Assembly (NCBI GenBank): GCA_034670405.1
Contig: JAXDDX010000002.1
Coordinates: 6,415,501-6,479,500, forward strand
DNA length: 64,000 nt
DNA from: Hoplostethus atlanticus
Taxonomy: Eukaryota > Chordata > Actinopteri > Trachichthyiformes > Trachichthyidae
Reading direction: 5' to 3'
Within the stretch, counting starts at the first letter, position 1. Every line of letters starts with the position of its first letter. The notes below the pieces were generated by a model. That model was not told where the DNA came from. It was given only the letters and a program-made list of their open reading frames with translations, and ran no database searches. Made by a program: the position numbers and the translations under genes. This document shows positions 27,400 through 38,130 of this stretch, in pieces.

Positions 27400-28932
27400 T
27401 TACTTCTTCAGGATCTGGTGTCTGACAACAATGAAGGGGAAAGCGAACCCACTGCCGAAAAACAACACCATCATGCCCAGGAGACGCCACTTGTTGTCCA
27501 CGGAAAATGGCAGGTTCTGTGAAAACACAAGAGTGGATTACAACGTGAGGCAGAGGAACTGCAAAAAAAAAAAAATCTTTGATTGTGTAGGCTACATGAA
27601 AAATTATTTCCATTAGGCCATTCATTATTCACAATTTACTTTTCTGATTGCAGTGTCCACCTACTTTCCCAGAAAGTCAGAAAATGTACTTTACTTTCCC
27701 TTGCAATCGCATCACATTTTCAAATGACCTACCAGCTATATGTTGCAATTCACTTATGAATTATCAGTACTATGTGCAAAATAATTGTCGTAATGCATCC
27801 AAATATTTTAACTCTGTGCTGTTAGTCTTCCTATGATTTTCATGTTGAAATGACACATTATGTATTATCCCCAGCCCACCCTCTCCCACTCCAAAAATCA
27901 GTGGTGGACAAAAAGGTATGATTCAATTATTGTTCTAGCCTCACATGCACACTTATTATTCTGTACTGGATAATATAACAAAACACTGACAGAGAGAAAA
28001 CCCAACGAAACGACGAGACTGTCGTGGTGATTTTTATGCCTGCTCACATTAGCGATCCCCTTTTGATACTTAAAAATAACACAAGCTGCACTGATTAACA
28101 GACTGCAGTAACGTTACTCTGGTAAAACTCTAGCTGATAGAAAATTCATAGGAGACTTTGAGCCCAACAAACATGCTGAATTTATATAATTATTCGTGGA
28201 AATTTTGGAGTACCCTGCTTTATGTGAGCAAAACGCAAACGACTGTCAGTGACCTGGTATAAGCATCAAACCGATGGTCTTTACAACGTTAGAGTACCTC
28301 ACATAGCTCCCGCTGTTTCCACTGTTAGCTTACAGCTGTGACCTTACAGAAATTCGTTTGAACAGGCTGGGTCGCGAGCTCGGTCATATTAGCATTACTG
28401 TGGTCAGACGTTATTCAGACGTTAACCAAGACATCCGTGAATCGTATTGCCGATATACCAACAAGCCAGGTAACGTTACCTGGTTTAGCTAAGTTTGCTA
28501 AGGTTAACTCTAGCTTGCTAACTAGCTAACTTGGCCATTAATGAGTCAATATTTGGCTAAATCCCGTTAGCTACAATGCTAACACTAACTAACTGGCCAC
28601 AGTTGCAGGCTCTATTAAGACGAAAACATTCACCTACATAACTCTTTATCCTTACCTTCAAAATTTGCACGAATACCTTGCTAAACTGTGGAAGACGAAT
28701 GCTGCCTGTGTCCGCATTTGTACTAATAATAACACACCGGTCTTGTCAGTCACGGACATGACCTCCAAGTAACGTTAGGCTTCGGATACAGGCAGGGCCG
28801 CATCATAAGACCACGGCTTTATATAGTCTTATAATACTCGTTTGTGGGGTAAATTACCTTTCCTGGTCCCTCGCCATATTGCGAAGAACGAACAGCAGAC
28901 GTTGTGAAACGCCGCACAGCTTGTCCCAGCAT
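27400..28932 (-). CDS. cox7c: cytochrome c oxidase subunit 7C, mitochondrial (two coding exons)
   Basis: The coding sequence joins 28932-28858 (25 codons) and 27516-27400 (38 codons plus TAA), giving 63 residues, the usual COX7C length. The intron is 27517-28857 (1341 bp, phase 0) with GT and AG ends. Exon 1 starts [17 protein letters not shown], an arginine-rich, acid-free mitochondrial presequence, and ends in GEGPGK. Exon 2 starts [14 protein letters not shown], continues with a hydrophobic membrane helix ([17 protein letters not shown]), and ends RHQILKK. These blocks are diagnostic of the family. The known role is a nuclear-encoded, single-helix structural subunit of respiratory complex IV in the inner mitochondrial membrane. 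The ATG was chosen because it opens the presequence and gives the family length. The region after cleavage ([10 protein letters not shown]) differs from the mammalian SHYEEGPGK as I recall it. No break in the frame and both splice sites are canonical, so it looks functional. Confidence 0.96.
28466..28483. repeat. 18 bp perfect palindrome in cox7c intron 1
   Basis: CCAGGTAACGTTACCTGG is a perfect palindrome centred on AACGTT. It lies in a stretch rich in GTTAGCTAGC-like words, which are common in fish introns. Confidence 0.6.
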
Positions 28933-29090
28933 GGTTATACGGTTATTTCTTCGCTTTCTTCAGTAAAGCGCTGCTGCTTGCAACCTTCTTGCTTCCGTGA
29001 GAGTGGGGATGGCGCGAAGGATTATGGGAAATAAAAATGTTTCGCTAGTGTATGGGAATTGTAGTTCTCGGAAGCGACTGCAGCCTCTGC
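28933..29090 (-). promoter_or_regulatory. cox7c: cox7c 5' UTR and TATA-less promoter
   Basis: This CpG-bearing segment lies directly upstream of the cox7c ATG. Reading the minus strand, it contains ACTACAATTCCC (29054-29066), which matches the ZNF143/THAP11 site; a related TTTCCCATAAT at 29021-29032; ETS/GABP cores CGGAAG at 29070-29075 (plus strand) and 28992-28997 (minus strand); and TTCGCGCC (29011-29018), an E2F-type site. No TATA box is seen. ETS and ZNF143 sites are typical of promoters of nuclear-encoded respiratory genes. The start site is not determinable; it probably lies near 28990-29010. Confidence 0.7.
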
Positions 29091-29182
29091 ACTCATGTAA
29101 AACTTATTTGAAAAGTGTGTGCCCCTCTGCATAGAAATCTGATTTTACTTACATGAGAGATTTGAATTCAAATCTGGAATCT

Positions 29183-29202
29183 TGTGTGTGTGTGTGTGTG
29201 TG
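29183..29202. repeat. (TG)n microsatellite, short
   Basis: About ten TG units, 250 bp upstream of the cox7c start codon. Confidence 0.85.
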
Positions 29203-29220
29203 GAATTCATATCTGCCTTG

Positions 29221-29262
29221 CCCAGAAGACTTCTTTCTGCCTTTCCCAGAAGACTTCTTTCT
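29221..29262. repeat. 24 bp direct duplication
   Basis: CCCAGAAGACTTCTTTCT occurs at 29221-29238 and 29245-29262. Each copy contains the small palindrome AGAAGACTTCT. Confidence 0.75.
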
Positions 29263-29778
29263 ATACTCACACACCGTGTCACTTTTGTCGTTTGATATAT
29301 TCATCTATTATAGGGAGAGAGAACTGTTTTGGACTGCATGTTAAATCATATCCAGTCTCATGGGTGTCCAATTTATAGTTATTCTTTTCTTTAATAATTT
29401 TTTTGGACTTGGCTGACAGTGCGGTCGGCATTTTATGGACAGATCAACTGTGAAGAACTGCATACCCACATTTTCTCTAAGGACCTACAGCACCAACCAA
29501 TCAGCCTGTAAGAAGTAGAACCATAATGGGTAATGATTGCTGTGCCCACCCCTATTGGCCTATCTGGTGGAAGTCATTGTTTCACAGTAAATTCCCTTTG
29601 ATGGGCTTCTCTGTTAAAGAAAATCAAAAGTGTAGCGGAGTCGCTTAAATATCTCCTTATTTCCCTTGGAAGGCCTTATTACTGATGCTCGAAGACTGGT
29701 TTTCCATTGCCTACATTAGAGATCTGGATTCAGATTTGGCATGTTATGAAAGTGCATATGAATGCATGAATGTTTGTG

Positions 29779-31170
29779 TGTGTGTAACAAAGTGAATATG
29801 ACCCTTTAATATAATTACACCACATCTCTCTCTTGTCTTGTCATTCCAGTGAAAAGGCTGTAGCCTACTCTTATGAGTAGTAGAACCTCTGCCTTGCAGT
29901 CAGAGGGTCACTGTCTGTTTCACTCTCTGTGCAGGCAAGAAAAATAAACCTGTGTTCGCCAAAACATCAACACAGAGTCCTGGCTATAAATTAAACACAC
30001 AACGCAGAAATCGACTGCTCGCCGGCAAGTGGGAGCCAGTAGTATACTCTGTGGTGGCCTCAAAGCCACCTCTCCACATCTACAAGATCAGAGACCGTGA
30101 TGGGAATGAGAGAGTGGTGCACAGAAACCTTCTGCTCCAGGTCAACTTCCTCCCCTTGGATGAGACACAGGATGACAATGCTGGTTCAGTCTCCAGGAGT
30201 GACAACAGTACGGCGAGTGAAGCCTCTGTGTCGGAACTGCCTGAGTCTGTGGCCTTGGAAATGAGCAGTGCAGCAGGAGACCCGTCCCTGGGCAATGCCC
30301 TCTCCTGGGCAGATGAACATGGCGAAGATCGCACTTCTTCGTGGGTCCAAGAGCAGTCCTCGGTGCTGAATGGTGTTGATGGGGTGAACCCAAATCCCCC
30401 TCAGATGGACTCTTACGCTCTAAATGAGCTTCCTGTGGCTGGTGCTGGTGCCCTCACATCATCCCTTGCACCAGCAACCCCACCTCCCTACTCTTGACCA
30501 CTCCCAATCCACTGATATGCCCGCACCTGAACAGTCATGTGTCATTAACATGCCTAGTCAGGGCGACAGCTCACATGCCAGCAACCACTACACTTCCAGA
30601 TTTGGCAGGGTTACCAAACCAGTGTGTAGGCTGATAGATTCCATGGTGCAGCTTGAAATAATTACTCTGATACAGTGTTAGAATGCTCTGTCATACATAT
30701 GTAGTCTAACAGTCTGTGTAGCCACAGTGTCCTTTAAATAGGATTTTGTTTTAGCTTGCTCTCGTCAAAGTTTAGCCAAGTTTTTGTGGTGTATAAAGCA
30801 CCATCGTAATCCCTGGGGCACATTGGGAGTTGGCCACTCCTTGTTCTTCCCTGACCTTTCATTGGGTAGTAGGTATATTGTGGGATTGTTCCACAGTATG
30901 TGATTGAAATTAAGCTTGGTGAAGCAGTGCATGTACAGTTTCTTTAGATGTTGGTGTAATTCTAGGGGGGTGAGTGTAACAAAGTGAATATGACCCTTTA
31001 ATATAATTACACCACATCTCTCTCTTGTCTTGTCATTCCAATGAAAAGGCTGTAGCCTATGAGAGCATTGCCTTGCAGTCAGAGGTTCACGGTCTGTTTC
31101 ACTCTCTGTGCAGGCAAGAAAAGTCCTGGCTATCAATTAAACACACAACCGGAGAAACACAGAAATCGAC
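29779..31170 (+). mobile_element. Ty3/Gypsy LTR-retrotransposon fossil with LTR-like direct repeats
   Basis: Two direct repeats, 29779-30014 and 30971-31170, share TGTAACAAAGTGAATATGAC and most of the following 200 bases. The first 90 bases differ at about one position; after that there are indels. A purine run (AGGGGGG) precedes the second copy, as a polypurine tract precedes a 3' LTR. Between them lies the C-terminal part of a Ty3/Gypsy polyprotein: the end of integrase (GKWEP, VHRNLLLQVNFLPL) followed by an acidic, serine-rich tail and an RFGRVTKPVCRL motif typical of fish Gypsy elements. It is broken: gag, protease, reverse transcriptase and most of integrase are absent. Repeat similarity suggests a moderately recent insertion. 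LTR ends and target-site duplication were not fixed. Confidence 0.75.
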
Positions 31171-31564
31171 CGGTCACATGTGCATGCCCTTATGTGTAGC
31201 CTTCACGAGTGTAAAAAAACTGTTGTTTTGATAAGATATCTGCGTTTTCTGGCCTCCTTCACAAATACAGCACAGTTATGGTAATACCTAATAAAGCAGG
31301 CATAATGACTGATGGTGTGATGCTGTGTAAGTACCGCTGCTGCTACCTTTGCATTGATTAATGTTTATGTGTGCAAAGCCCACACCACGTCCCTTTAGAG
31401 GATGTTTCATTTATTCATTTATAATGCAGAGAGAGTGCAGTTTTATTCAGAATCTGTGTTGATGAATGTCCAGTTTATAGTTTTCAATGTCATAAGAAAG
31501 TTTTCTAAAAGGAGCCTCAGGCTAAAACTCCAAGCTGTAGCAGTTTTCTCATTAGATGATTTAT

Positions 31565-31576
31565 GTTTGTGTGTAT

Positions 31577-31619
<43 letters not shown>

Positions 31620-31622
31620 CAC
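31565..31622. repeat. (TG)n microsatellite with TATG interruptions
   Basis: A TG tract with GTATGTGTATG on both sides. Confidence 0.9.
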
Positions 31623-31678
31623 GCGCATATTTATTTGATAGCCCATGTCTGCCACTCTTCACTTGACTTGCTCTTCAT

Positions 31679-32419
31679 TTGCCCTGGCCTGTTGATTGCC
31701 TTTCCAATAAAATACACATAATTTCATCATAATTAATTCACTTCAAAGGAGATTACACTCACGTATTCTTTCCTCCTTGTGTCTATTTGCATTTACAGTG
31801 ATTGTTGTTTTAAAATGTGAGGAAAACAAGGTCTTCTGTATTGTCAAAGGAAAGCATTAATCAAATTTGCCCTTGGCTTGTTTTGATGGCTGGCACTCAT
31901 CAAGTCCTAAGCATTAACAATGCTTTCCTCTCAAGTTTTAATAGATGAGTTCACAGAGGATGTGAACAGAAGTGCTGCATTTTAAGTATTATTTGACAAT
32001 ACTATGTTACTTCAATATGGAAATCACAAGTGATTGGTATACTCTTTATATGTTACCATTAAAATAACTGGAGGGGTTAGAGAAGAGTTTAGAAAATTAT
32101 AGTGACCATTTCCTGTGCTAACTCTGCCTCTGCCTGATGGATGCTGAGGTCAATCTATTAGATGGTGAAAATTACTGGGCAACCGAACTGGAAGAGAAGT
32201 TTGTTTTCAACCTTCACCACCTCAGAATATACAGCCATGTAGTAAATGGCTCTTCCTATTTTCAAACTTTATTAAAGATCAAATTAAGATCTGTAATGTG
32301 ATGTATTGTAAATAGACACAAGGAGGAAAGAATACGTGAGTTTAATCTCCTTTGAAGTGAATTAATTATGATGAAATGATGTGTATTTTATTGGAAAGGC
32401 AATCAACAGGCCAGGGCAA
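31679..32419. repeat. large inverted repeat, 110 bp arms
   Basis: The left arm (31679-31788) and the reverse complement of the right arm (32310-32419) match at 108 of 110 positions. The outer ends read TTGCCCTGGCC. The 521 bp between the arms is AT-rich single-copy-looking sequence with no recognised coding potential. No clear target-site duplication flanks it. It could be a foldback or MITE-like element or a local inverted duplication. Confidence 0.8.
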
Positions 32420-32474
32420 CACTTTATCCACTCTCATTCCCTTTCACATCCATTCACCCATTACCAGTCTTTAA

Positions 32475-32670
32475 GTCAAGTCAAGTCAAGTAGAGTTTAT
32501 TATCATTTCAGCCATACATGTAGCACATACAGCCAAACGAAAAGTTTTTTAGGCCTTTGTTTTTTGTATTTTGTATTTTGTATTTTGTACCTTGCCTTTG
32601 TATTTTGTACATTCTTGTGATACTGTTATGCTGCTGCAACCCCAGAATTTCCCCCCGGGAATCAATAAAG

Positions 32671-32714
<44 letters not shown>
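32475..32714 (+). repeat. retroposon-type repeat ending in (TATC)n
   Basis: It begins with tandem CAAGT units and TAGAGTTTATTATCATTTCAGCCATACATG, a phrase common in fish repeats. It ends CGGGAATCAATAAAGTATCTATC running into an uninterrupted (TATC)n to 32714. The polyadenylation-like AATAAA followed by a simple-repeat tail is typical of LINE- or SINE-derived 3' ends. TTTTGTATTTTGTATTTTGTA repeats lie at 32560-32590. Confidence 0.55.
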
Positions 32715-32716
<2 letters not shown>

Positions 32717-35093
32717 CTTTAAATGTTGCCTACAGTTATTAAAATCTTGGGGAATAAGATTTTGAAGGAAAAAAGCCTCCAGAGGATTTTAAAAGGCAGT
32801 CTAAGCCTTCAAACAGATCACTTCTCTTTTTCTTCAAAACAGTAATGATCTATTTTTTTGTGCAGAACAATGAAACAAAGATCAATAGCATTACTGGTAC
32901 TGATCATTGTTTCAAGCCATCAAGCTGTTACTTTTTTCACATCTTCACGGTTGAATCAATTCCACAAGCCTAACTAAATTACATTTTTCCATGTTCAAAG
33001 ATTCTTCTTTTTTATGGTTTTCTTGGCATGTTGTGGCTTAATATTTATGCATTGTTGACTTGTGGACACAACCTTTAGTTATTGGAAAATTAGGAATTTA
33101 AAATGTCAAAATTCAAATGTGTGAAATTGGGGTTTGTTATGATATTAGTGAGCATCAGGAGTGTTTTTTAAAAACTATTTATATGTTTTTATTACAAAGA
33201 GAGGAGTGGGATGATTCACAATATGAATGATATGAATGATGAGTCATGATATGTCCATTTGTACTACAGAAATCAATGGAGAAATTGGATAGGAAAAACT
33301 GAGAAACTATTTCACGTTCTGTATTTTCACAAACAGCAATGGGAGGGTGATGATTTATCTTTTCTCTGACACTTCAAGGCCTGGACTGTAATGTCATCCA
33401 TAAATTAACCATATATCCCATACTGTGTTTAAGTATTCTGGTGGAGAGTCCACCCTACACCCTAAGATCATATTACGGTCTAGTGAAGGGGCTTGGTCAG
33501 CTTTGTTAGCAAGAAGGGCAAGTTTTAAAAAGGGTTGAAAGGAAACCAATGTTCAGAATTTGAATACTTTTGCAAGGCTCATGATCCCCCATGTCTCCTC
33601 ACCCAGTATCAGTTGATTCATGCCATAGTGTCTTTATTTTACTCCAGTATTCATGTACTGATAGCTTGTGATGGTTAACTGTCTCTTGTAGAGAGAAGTA
33701 AGGAAAATGAGTTGAAATGATAGTTAAAAATATGCTAAAGTCCATTTCCTTTGTGGTTTGAAACAATGAAATAATTAGGTGAAGATAGTGTGTGACAACT
33801 AAAGGATTAGTTCCATAATCAATGCTAACAGCGGATCATGTGCAATCTGAGTGTTTTGCAGTATTATCTGCTGGGAGATATCTCAACTCAGGTTTATGCA
33901 GGCAGCCATGGCAAGCTAATATCCCCCCCCCCCCTCTATGTGTGCCAGATCCATCAGTGCAGGGTCATCACCTGGCCTGCTGCCACCTGTCTGCTCTGTC
34001 ACTTGCAGTGCAATCTGTTAAGAAAATGAAGGATTGAAAATCAGTTCTCTGCCTGGTACAAACAACAAACGATGTCATCAGCCTGTACTACAAATATGGA
34101 TGCCTATTACTTATTGTATGAGGTGGGTAGCACAATCCTGGAATGCATGTTATCTGCCCCCGGCCCCCCCCCCGCCCCAACCACAATGTGGTTGAGAAAT
34201 GTTTGATAATCCAGTGTTTGCTATTTTGGTTTTTAGTTTTATTGCTTTATGAAGAAAGCTTTTTTCGAGGAGTGCTCTGTCAATAGCAGTGCGATAATCC
34301 TTAGTGTGAAAAAGAGGAACACAAATACACAAAGTTGTCATCTTAAATAACAACTTACATTCTCAATTAAGTCTGCCAATTAACTGAAACTCATGCTCGG
34401 TCGTATCTGTAATATCAGCCATGTACATAACCAAGCATGCTAACACAGTGGGATCGTTCATGCACTGTCATTGCACATACAGAACGTAGTTCGAAGCTGA
34501 TAAGTCCAGGCTTTTTAATAAAAGTATGTGCAGCTATCTACCAATCTGCTCTATGATGAATAGCAGGCTAGTCTGCCAAGGTAAACAGCATCTCTCTCCC
34601 TCTAGATCTGCAACAATGTTACACAAAGGAGAGTAGAGGTAATGGATAATGTTAATCAATGAGGACAGTTCATTTTGGCAGCAGAGCCCTCGTGTTGATG
34701 CGTCTTGCATCACTGCTGTTGACAAGGTCTGATTTGTGCGATTATGTTATGGAATGCGAGAATGAATAGTAACGCTCTTTTATTTGGTCTAAAACATTAT
34801 TTCTTTCTGGTTCCTTGGGCAAGGCTGCAATAGAGAGCACTTTATCAGGTGCCACCCTCCTCCTCTCTGTCAGACAAGGTGCTGCCTTGATGGCTTCATC
34901 TACTGTTGTAGGGAAGGAGGCAGGACTGATGGGCTGGGGTAAATAATGCCTACTGTGCAACTTCCCTTCATCTCTTTCACTCTGTCGTTTTGTTTCTCGA
35001 AATCTCTGTCTCCGTCTGTCTCCATACGAGGGTCAAAATGACTCCCGGGGTTTCAATCAGAGTACCCTTGATTCCTACACATCTAAATGCATA

Positions 35094-35095
<2 letters not shown>

Positions 35096-35139
<44 letters not shown>
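35096..35139. repeat. (CA)n microsatellite
   Basis: 22 uninterrupted CA units. Confidence 0.97.
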
Positions 35140-35140
<1 letters not shown>

Positions 35141-36947
35141 CCTGCAGCAAAGTGACTATGGGAGTTCGTAGCATGCACATACTGACATGATTTGACATTA
35201 ATCTTTAATGTGGTTTAAGGGAAATTGCATGGACTTACTGCTGACCTAGCCCTCTTAGGATGACTAACCTACGCCCCCGTACATTTGGGTCTGAGGCCTC
35301 TGGAATAAAGGGCAGCCTTACCCAGATTTGTTTTCGAGCAACATCACTATTGCTTCAAAGCACACTATTATTTCAATACACTTCAGTGTCACAAATGGGC
35401 TTTCATTCCCTCCCCCCTCCCTCTTACCATCAGAGTTCCCTGAAAATAAAATGGACGCTGATGATTGGATTCCATATTAAACCTGTCGAGCTGGAAAGAG
35501 AATTAGATGGAGAATTATTCTGGCGACTAGCGGTAAACATGACAGATTTGAGCCATTCCTCTTTTTTTCTGCCCCCAGCATGCACATCGGTCCAGCCAAA
35601 GGCGGACGAAGTCCATATTTTAGGGTTATGTGAGGTGTGAAATGGCCTCCTGCTCCTGCTTTTGTGATGCTTTTTTTTTTTTATTCAAACATCATTTACT
35701 ATTTCAATAGAAGCTTGTTCACATCGTGTCACCTTTTACTGTTGATATGACAAAATGCATATGCTACAATTGGTGGAGTTTCACCATACCATAACGGTGG
35801 AGACAAAGTATGAATATGGACACAGGTCAGCTAACTGCTGTATCAAATCATGGGGACCAAACCAAAGCTTTCCATTACATTCTGTTATGCTGATTTCTGC
35901 AGGTTATTCTGTTATAGGAAACTCCTCGTACAGTAAACGTCCAAAAGGTTTCAGTATAAGGTCAATGTTTCACTCTGCTGGGCTACATACACTCTTTTCC
36001 CTCAAACTCCTCTCTTGCCTGTACTGGATTCTCATTGAATGTATTCCTCTCAAGCTCCATTGTAGTTTACCCTTGAGGCATCAGAGTGAAAACATCAAAA
36101 GGTGTGTTGGAAAAATCATTTAACTTTCATTCAGTTTAAGAGAAGTGATATGCTTCTGGCGATGATTTTTTTTAGCTCATGAAGAGTGAAAAGTGTGAAA
36201 GAACAGAACTTTTCAGCTTTGTGCGGGAACAAATGACAATGAAATGTAAGGGCAAAATGTACATCAAAAGTGAAGCACTGCATCAAAATAGCTTGTGTGT
36301 GTTTTGTGTGTGTTTGCATGGGCGTGTTTTTAAGTGTGTGAATTAATGTGTATTTGTGCACATGTGAGTGTGTGTGTGTTATAGAACAGACTGTATGCTT
36401 TTGTCACACTCTTTTACTCATTGGTTTTTACCCTTTGTGTTTACTGTACTCTGCAATCGTGAAAAAAATGAATGCATGCACATAACCAAACGTGAGTGTG
36501 CGTCTCTTTTATTTGTATGTCTGTGTTTGTGTGCAAAACCGTCACGATTCATTTAATTGTATTCGGCGGGATTTCATGTCTGTGAAATAACCATCGTCCT
36601 TGGCAATCCCGGCAGTCTATTGAAAATGAGCTTCTGCTTTGCCACCCTGTCAACCATGAGACAGAGTGCCACAAAGCCACCTGTCAGTGGGCCGTTAAGA
36701 GGAGCTCCAGGCTGACCAAGGACTGACCGGGAGCATCTGTGCCAGTGTTTGTGTCTAATACACTAATGAGAGCTGTCAAGCCGTCGCATCATTCCTGTTG
36801 CCCTCAGGCACTAACAATGGCACCTTCAATATGGCTCTCTTGAGTGACATTACCAAACACAGGCACAAAGAGAACAGAGACGTGGCACACTGTTCACAGA
36901 CAAATAGAAAGACAGAGAGGCATGCACACAAACACACACACAAAGGG

Positions 36948-36955
<8 letters not shown>

Positions 36956-36987
<32 letters not shown>

Positions 36988-37092
36988 CGGCAGAAGAAAG
37001 GGAGGGGAGTGACAGAAAGAGAGAGAGAGAGAGAGAGAGCGGCAGAAAGAAAGGGGGGAGTGACAGAAGAGAGAGAGAGAGAGAGAGAGCGA
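36956..37092. repeat. GA-rich minisatellite, three units
   Basis: Three tandem units each built of GACAGAAAGAGAGA, a variable (GA)n run, then GCGGCAGAA(A)GAAAGG and a G-rich end; the last is truncated at GCGAG. Unit length is about 45-57 bp and falls from left to right. Confidence 0.9.
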
Positions 37093-38091
37093 GTTGAGAC
37101 TTGGGTTTATCAACTGGATGAGTAACAGCTCCTCAAATAAACTCCTGTTCCTCTGACTGCCTATAGAGGCCAGTGTTGCTCAGCCTGTGGTTGGCTGCTA
37201 CGCCCCCACTTCAACAAGCCTGGAAAGATCTAACAACATATCCATCCCGGCTCCAGCCACCGAATAAAACGTAAGTCAACCGGTTGTAACTGTATCACTA
37301 ATTTCATATGAACAATCTTGATTGATGCCATGTGGCAAACTACGCAGCCCTCCGCCACCCCATGAAAACAGCAGTGCACAATAGTCAACGGCAGACAGTT
37401 GCGTGAGAGGTTTCAAGTGCTCCTCTCTAACCTGTCAAGCATTCATCACACAAACTCTGCCTCCCCTCAGCCCTCTTAAAATGTTTCCTCCTACAACATT
37501 CTGTGCTCTGACCTTGTTCCGCAACAGCAAAATCCTCCTGGCAAAGAACCGGCTGGGAATACGCTGGGAATGCCCGCTTGAAATGCTACTTGCACTTTCT
37601 GTACCTCAATAATATAATATAAGTGAATCAGGTCTCCTAAACATAATTTACAGTTTGAATATTATTGGAGATCCAGGTGGGTGAGGGTGGGGTGTGGGTG
37701 TGGGGGGTGTGTGGGGGGGCTTGACTAGCTCTGTTCACAAGTCCAGCTCTGCAACACTGTTTTCAGGTACTATAGTACTTTACTTTGCACAGTTACGTTT
37801 TAGAAAAAAAACGACACTACAATTCAAAGCAAGTGTCCTTCTTATTGTGCCACTAATTGTTTTAACACCTGCGGTTCATAATTCATTTGCAGTATTTGCA
37901 TACACAATGATACAATAGCTGACAGACTAACTGATTACAAACCAACACTCAACTGTCCAAGATCATTAGAGTAACTGTTCTGTTTTTATGTTTAATTTAT
38001 CTAACAATGAATCTAAAAATGTATACCATAGTTAAAAATGTTTACCAGGATTACCCGTTTAGAATACTTTTTACTTTTAATACTAATAATA

Positions 38092-38130
38092 AAATAATAT
38101 AATAATAATAAGAATAAGAATAAGAATAAT
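38092..38130. repeat. (AATA)n / (AAGAAT)n simple repeat
   Basis: AATAATAATAATA followed by three AGAATA units. Confidence 0.85.

Larger units (their letters stand above)
29091..29778. other. region upstream of cox7c
   Basis: No divergent gene is seen on the plus strand. It holds a short TG repeat, the 24 bp duplication and a CCAAT-containing word (ACCAACCAATCAG, near 29494) too far away to be part of the core promoter. Confidence 0.5.

Noticed and set aside
27517-28857. Possible C/D-box snoRNA in cox7c intron 1, as in the mammalian gene
   Set aside because: I looked for box C and box D words and for the mammalian sequence on the gene's strand and found none convincing.
29091-29350. Divergent gene sharing the cox7c promoter
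   Set aside because: The plus-strand frame at 29153-29344 consists of a TG repeat and a 24 bp duplication; no coding similarity is seen.
35260-35640. 126-residue plus-strand frame
   Set aside because: Composition is unremarkable, there is no recognisable domain, and no promoter, splice or poly(A) signal is associated with it.
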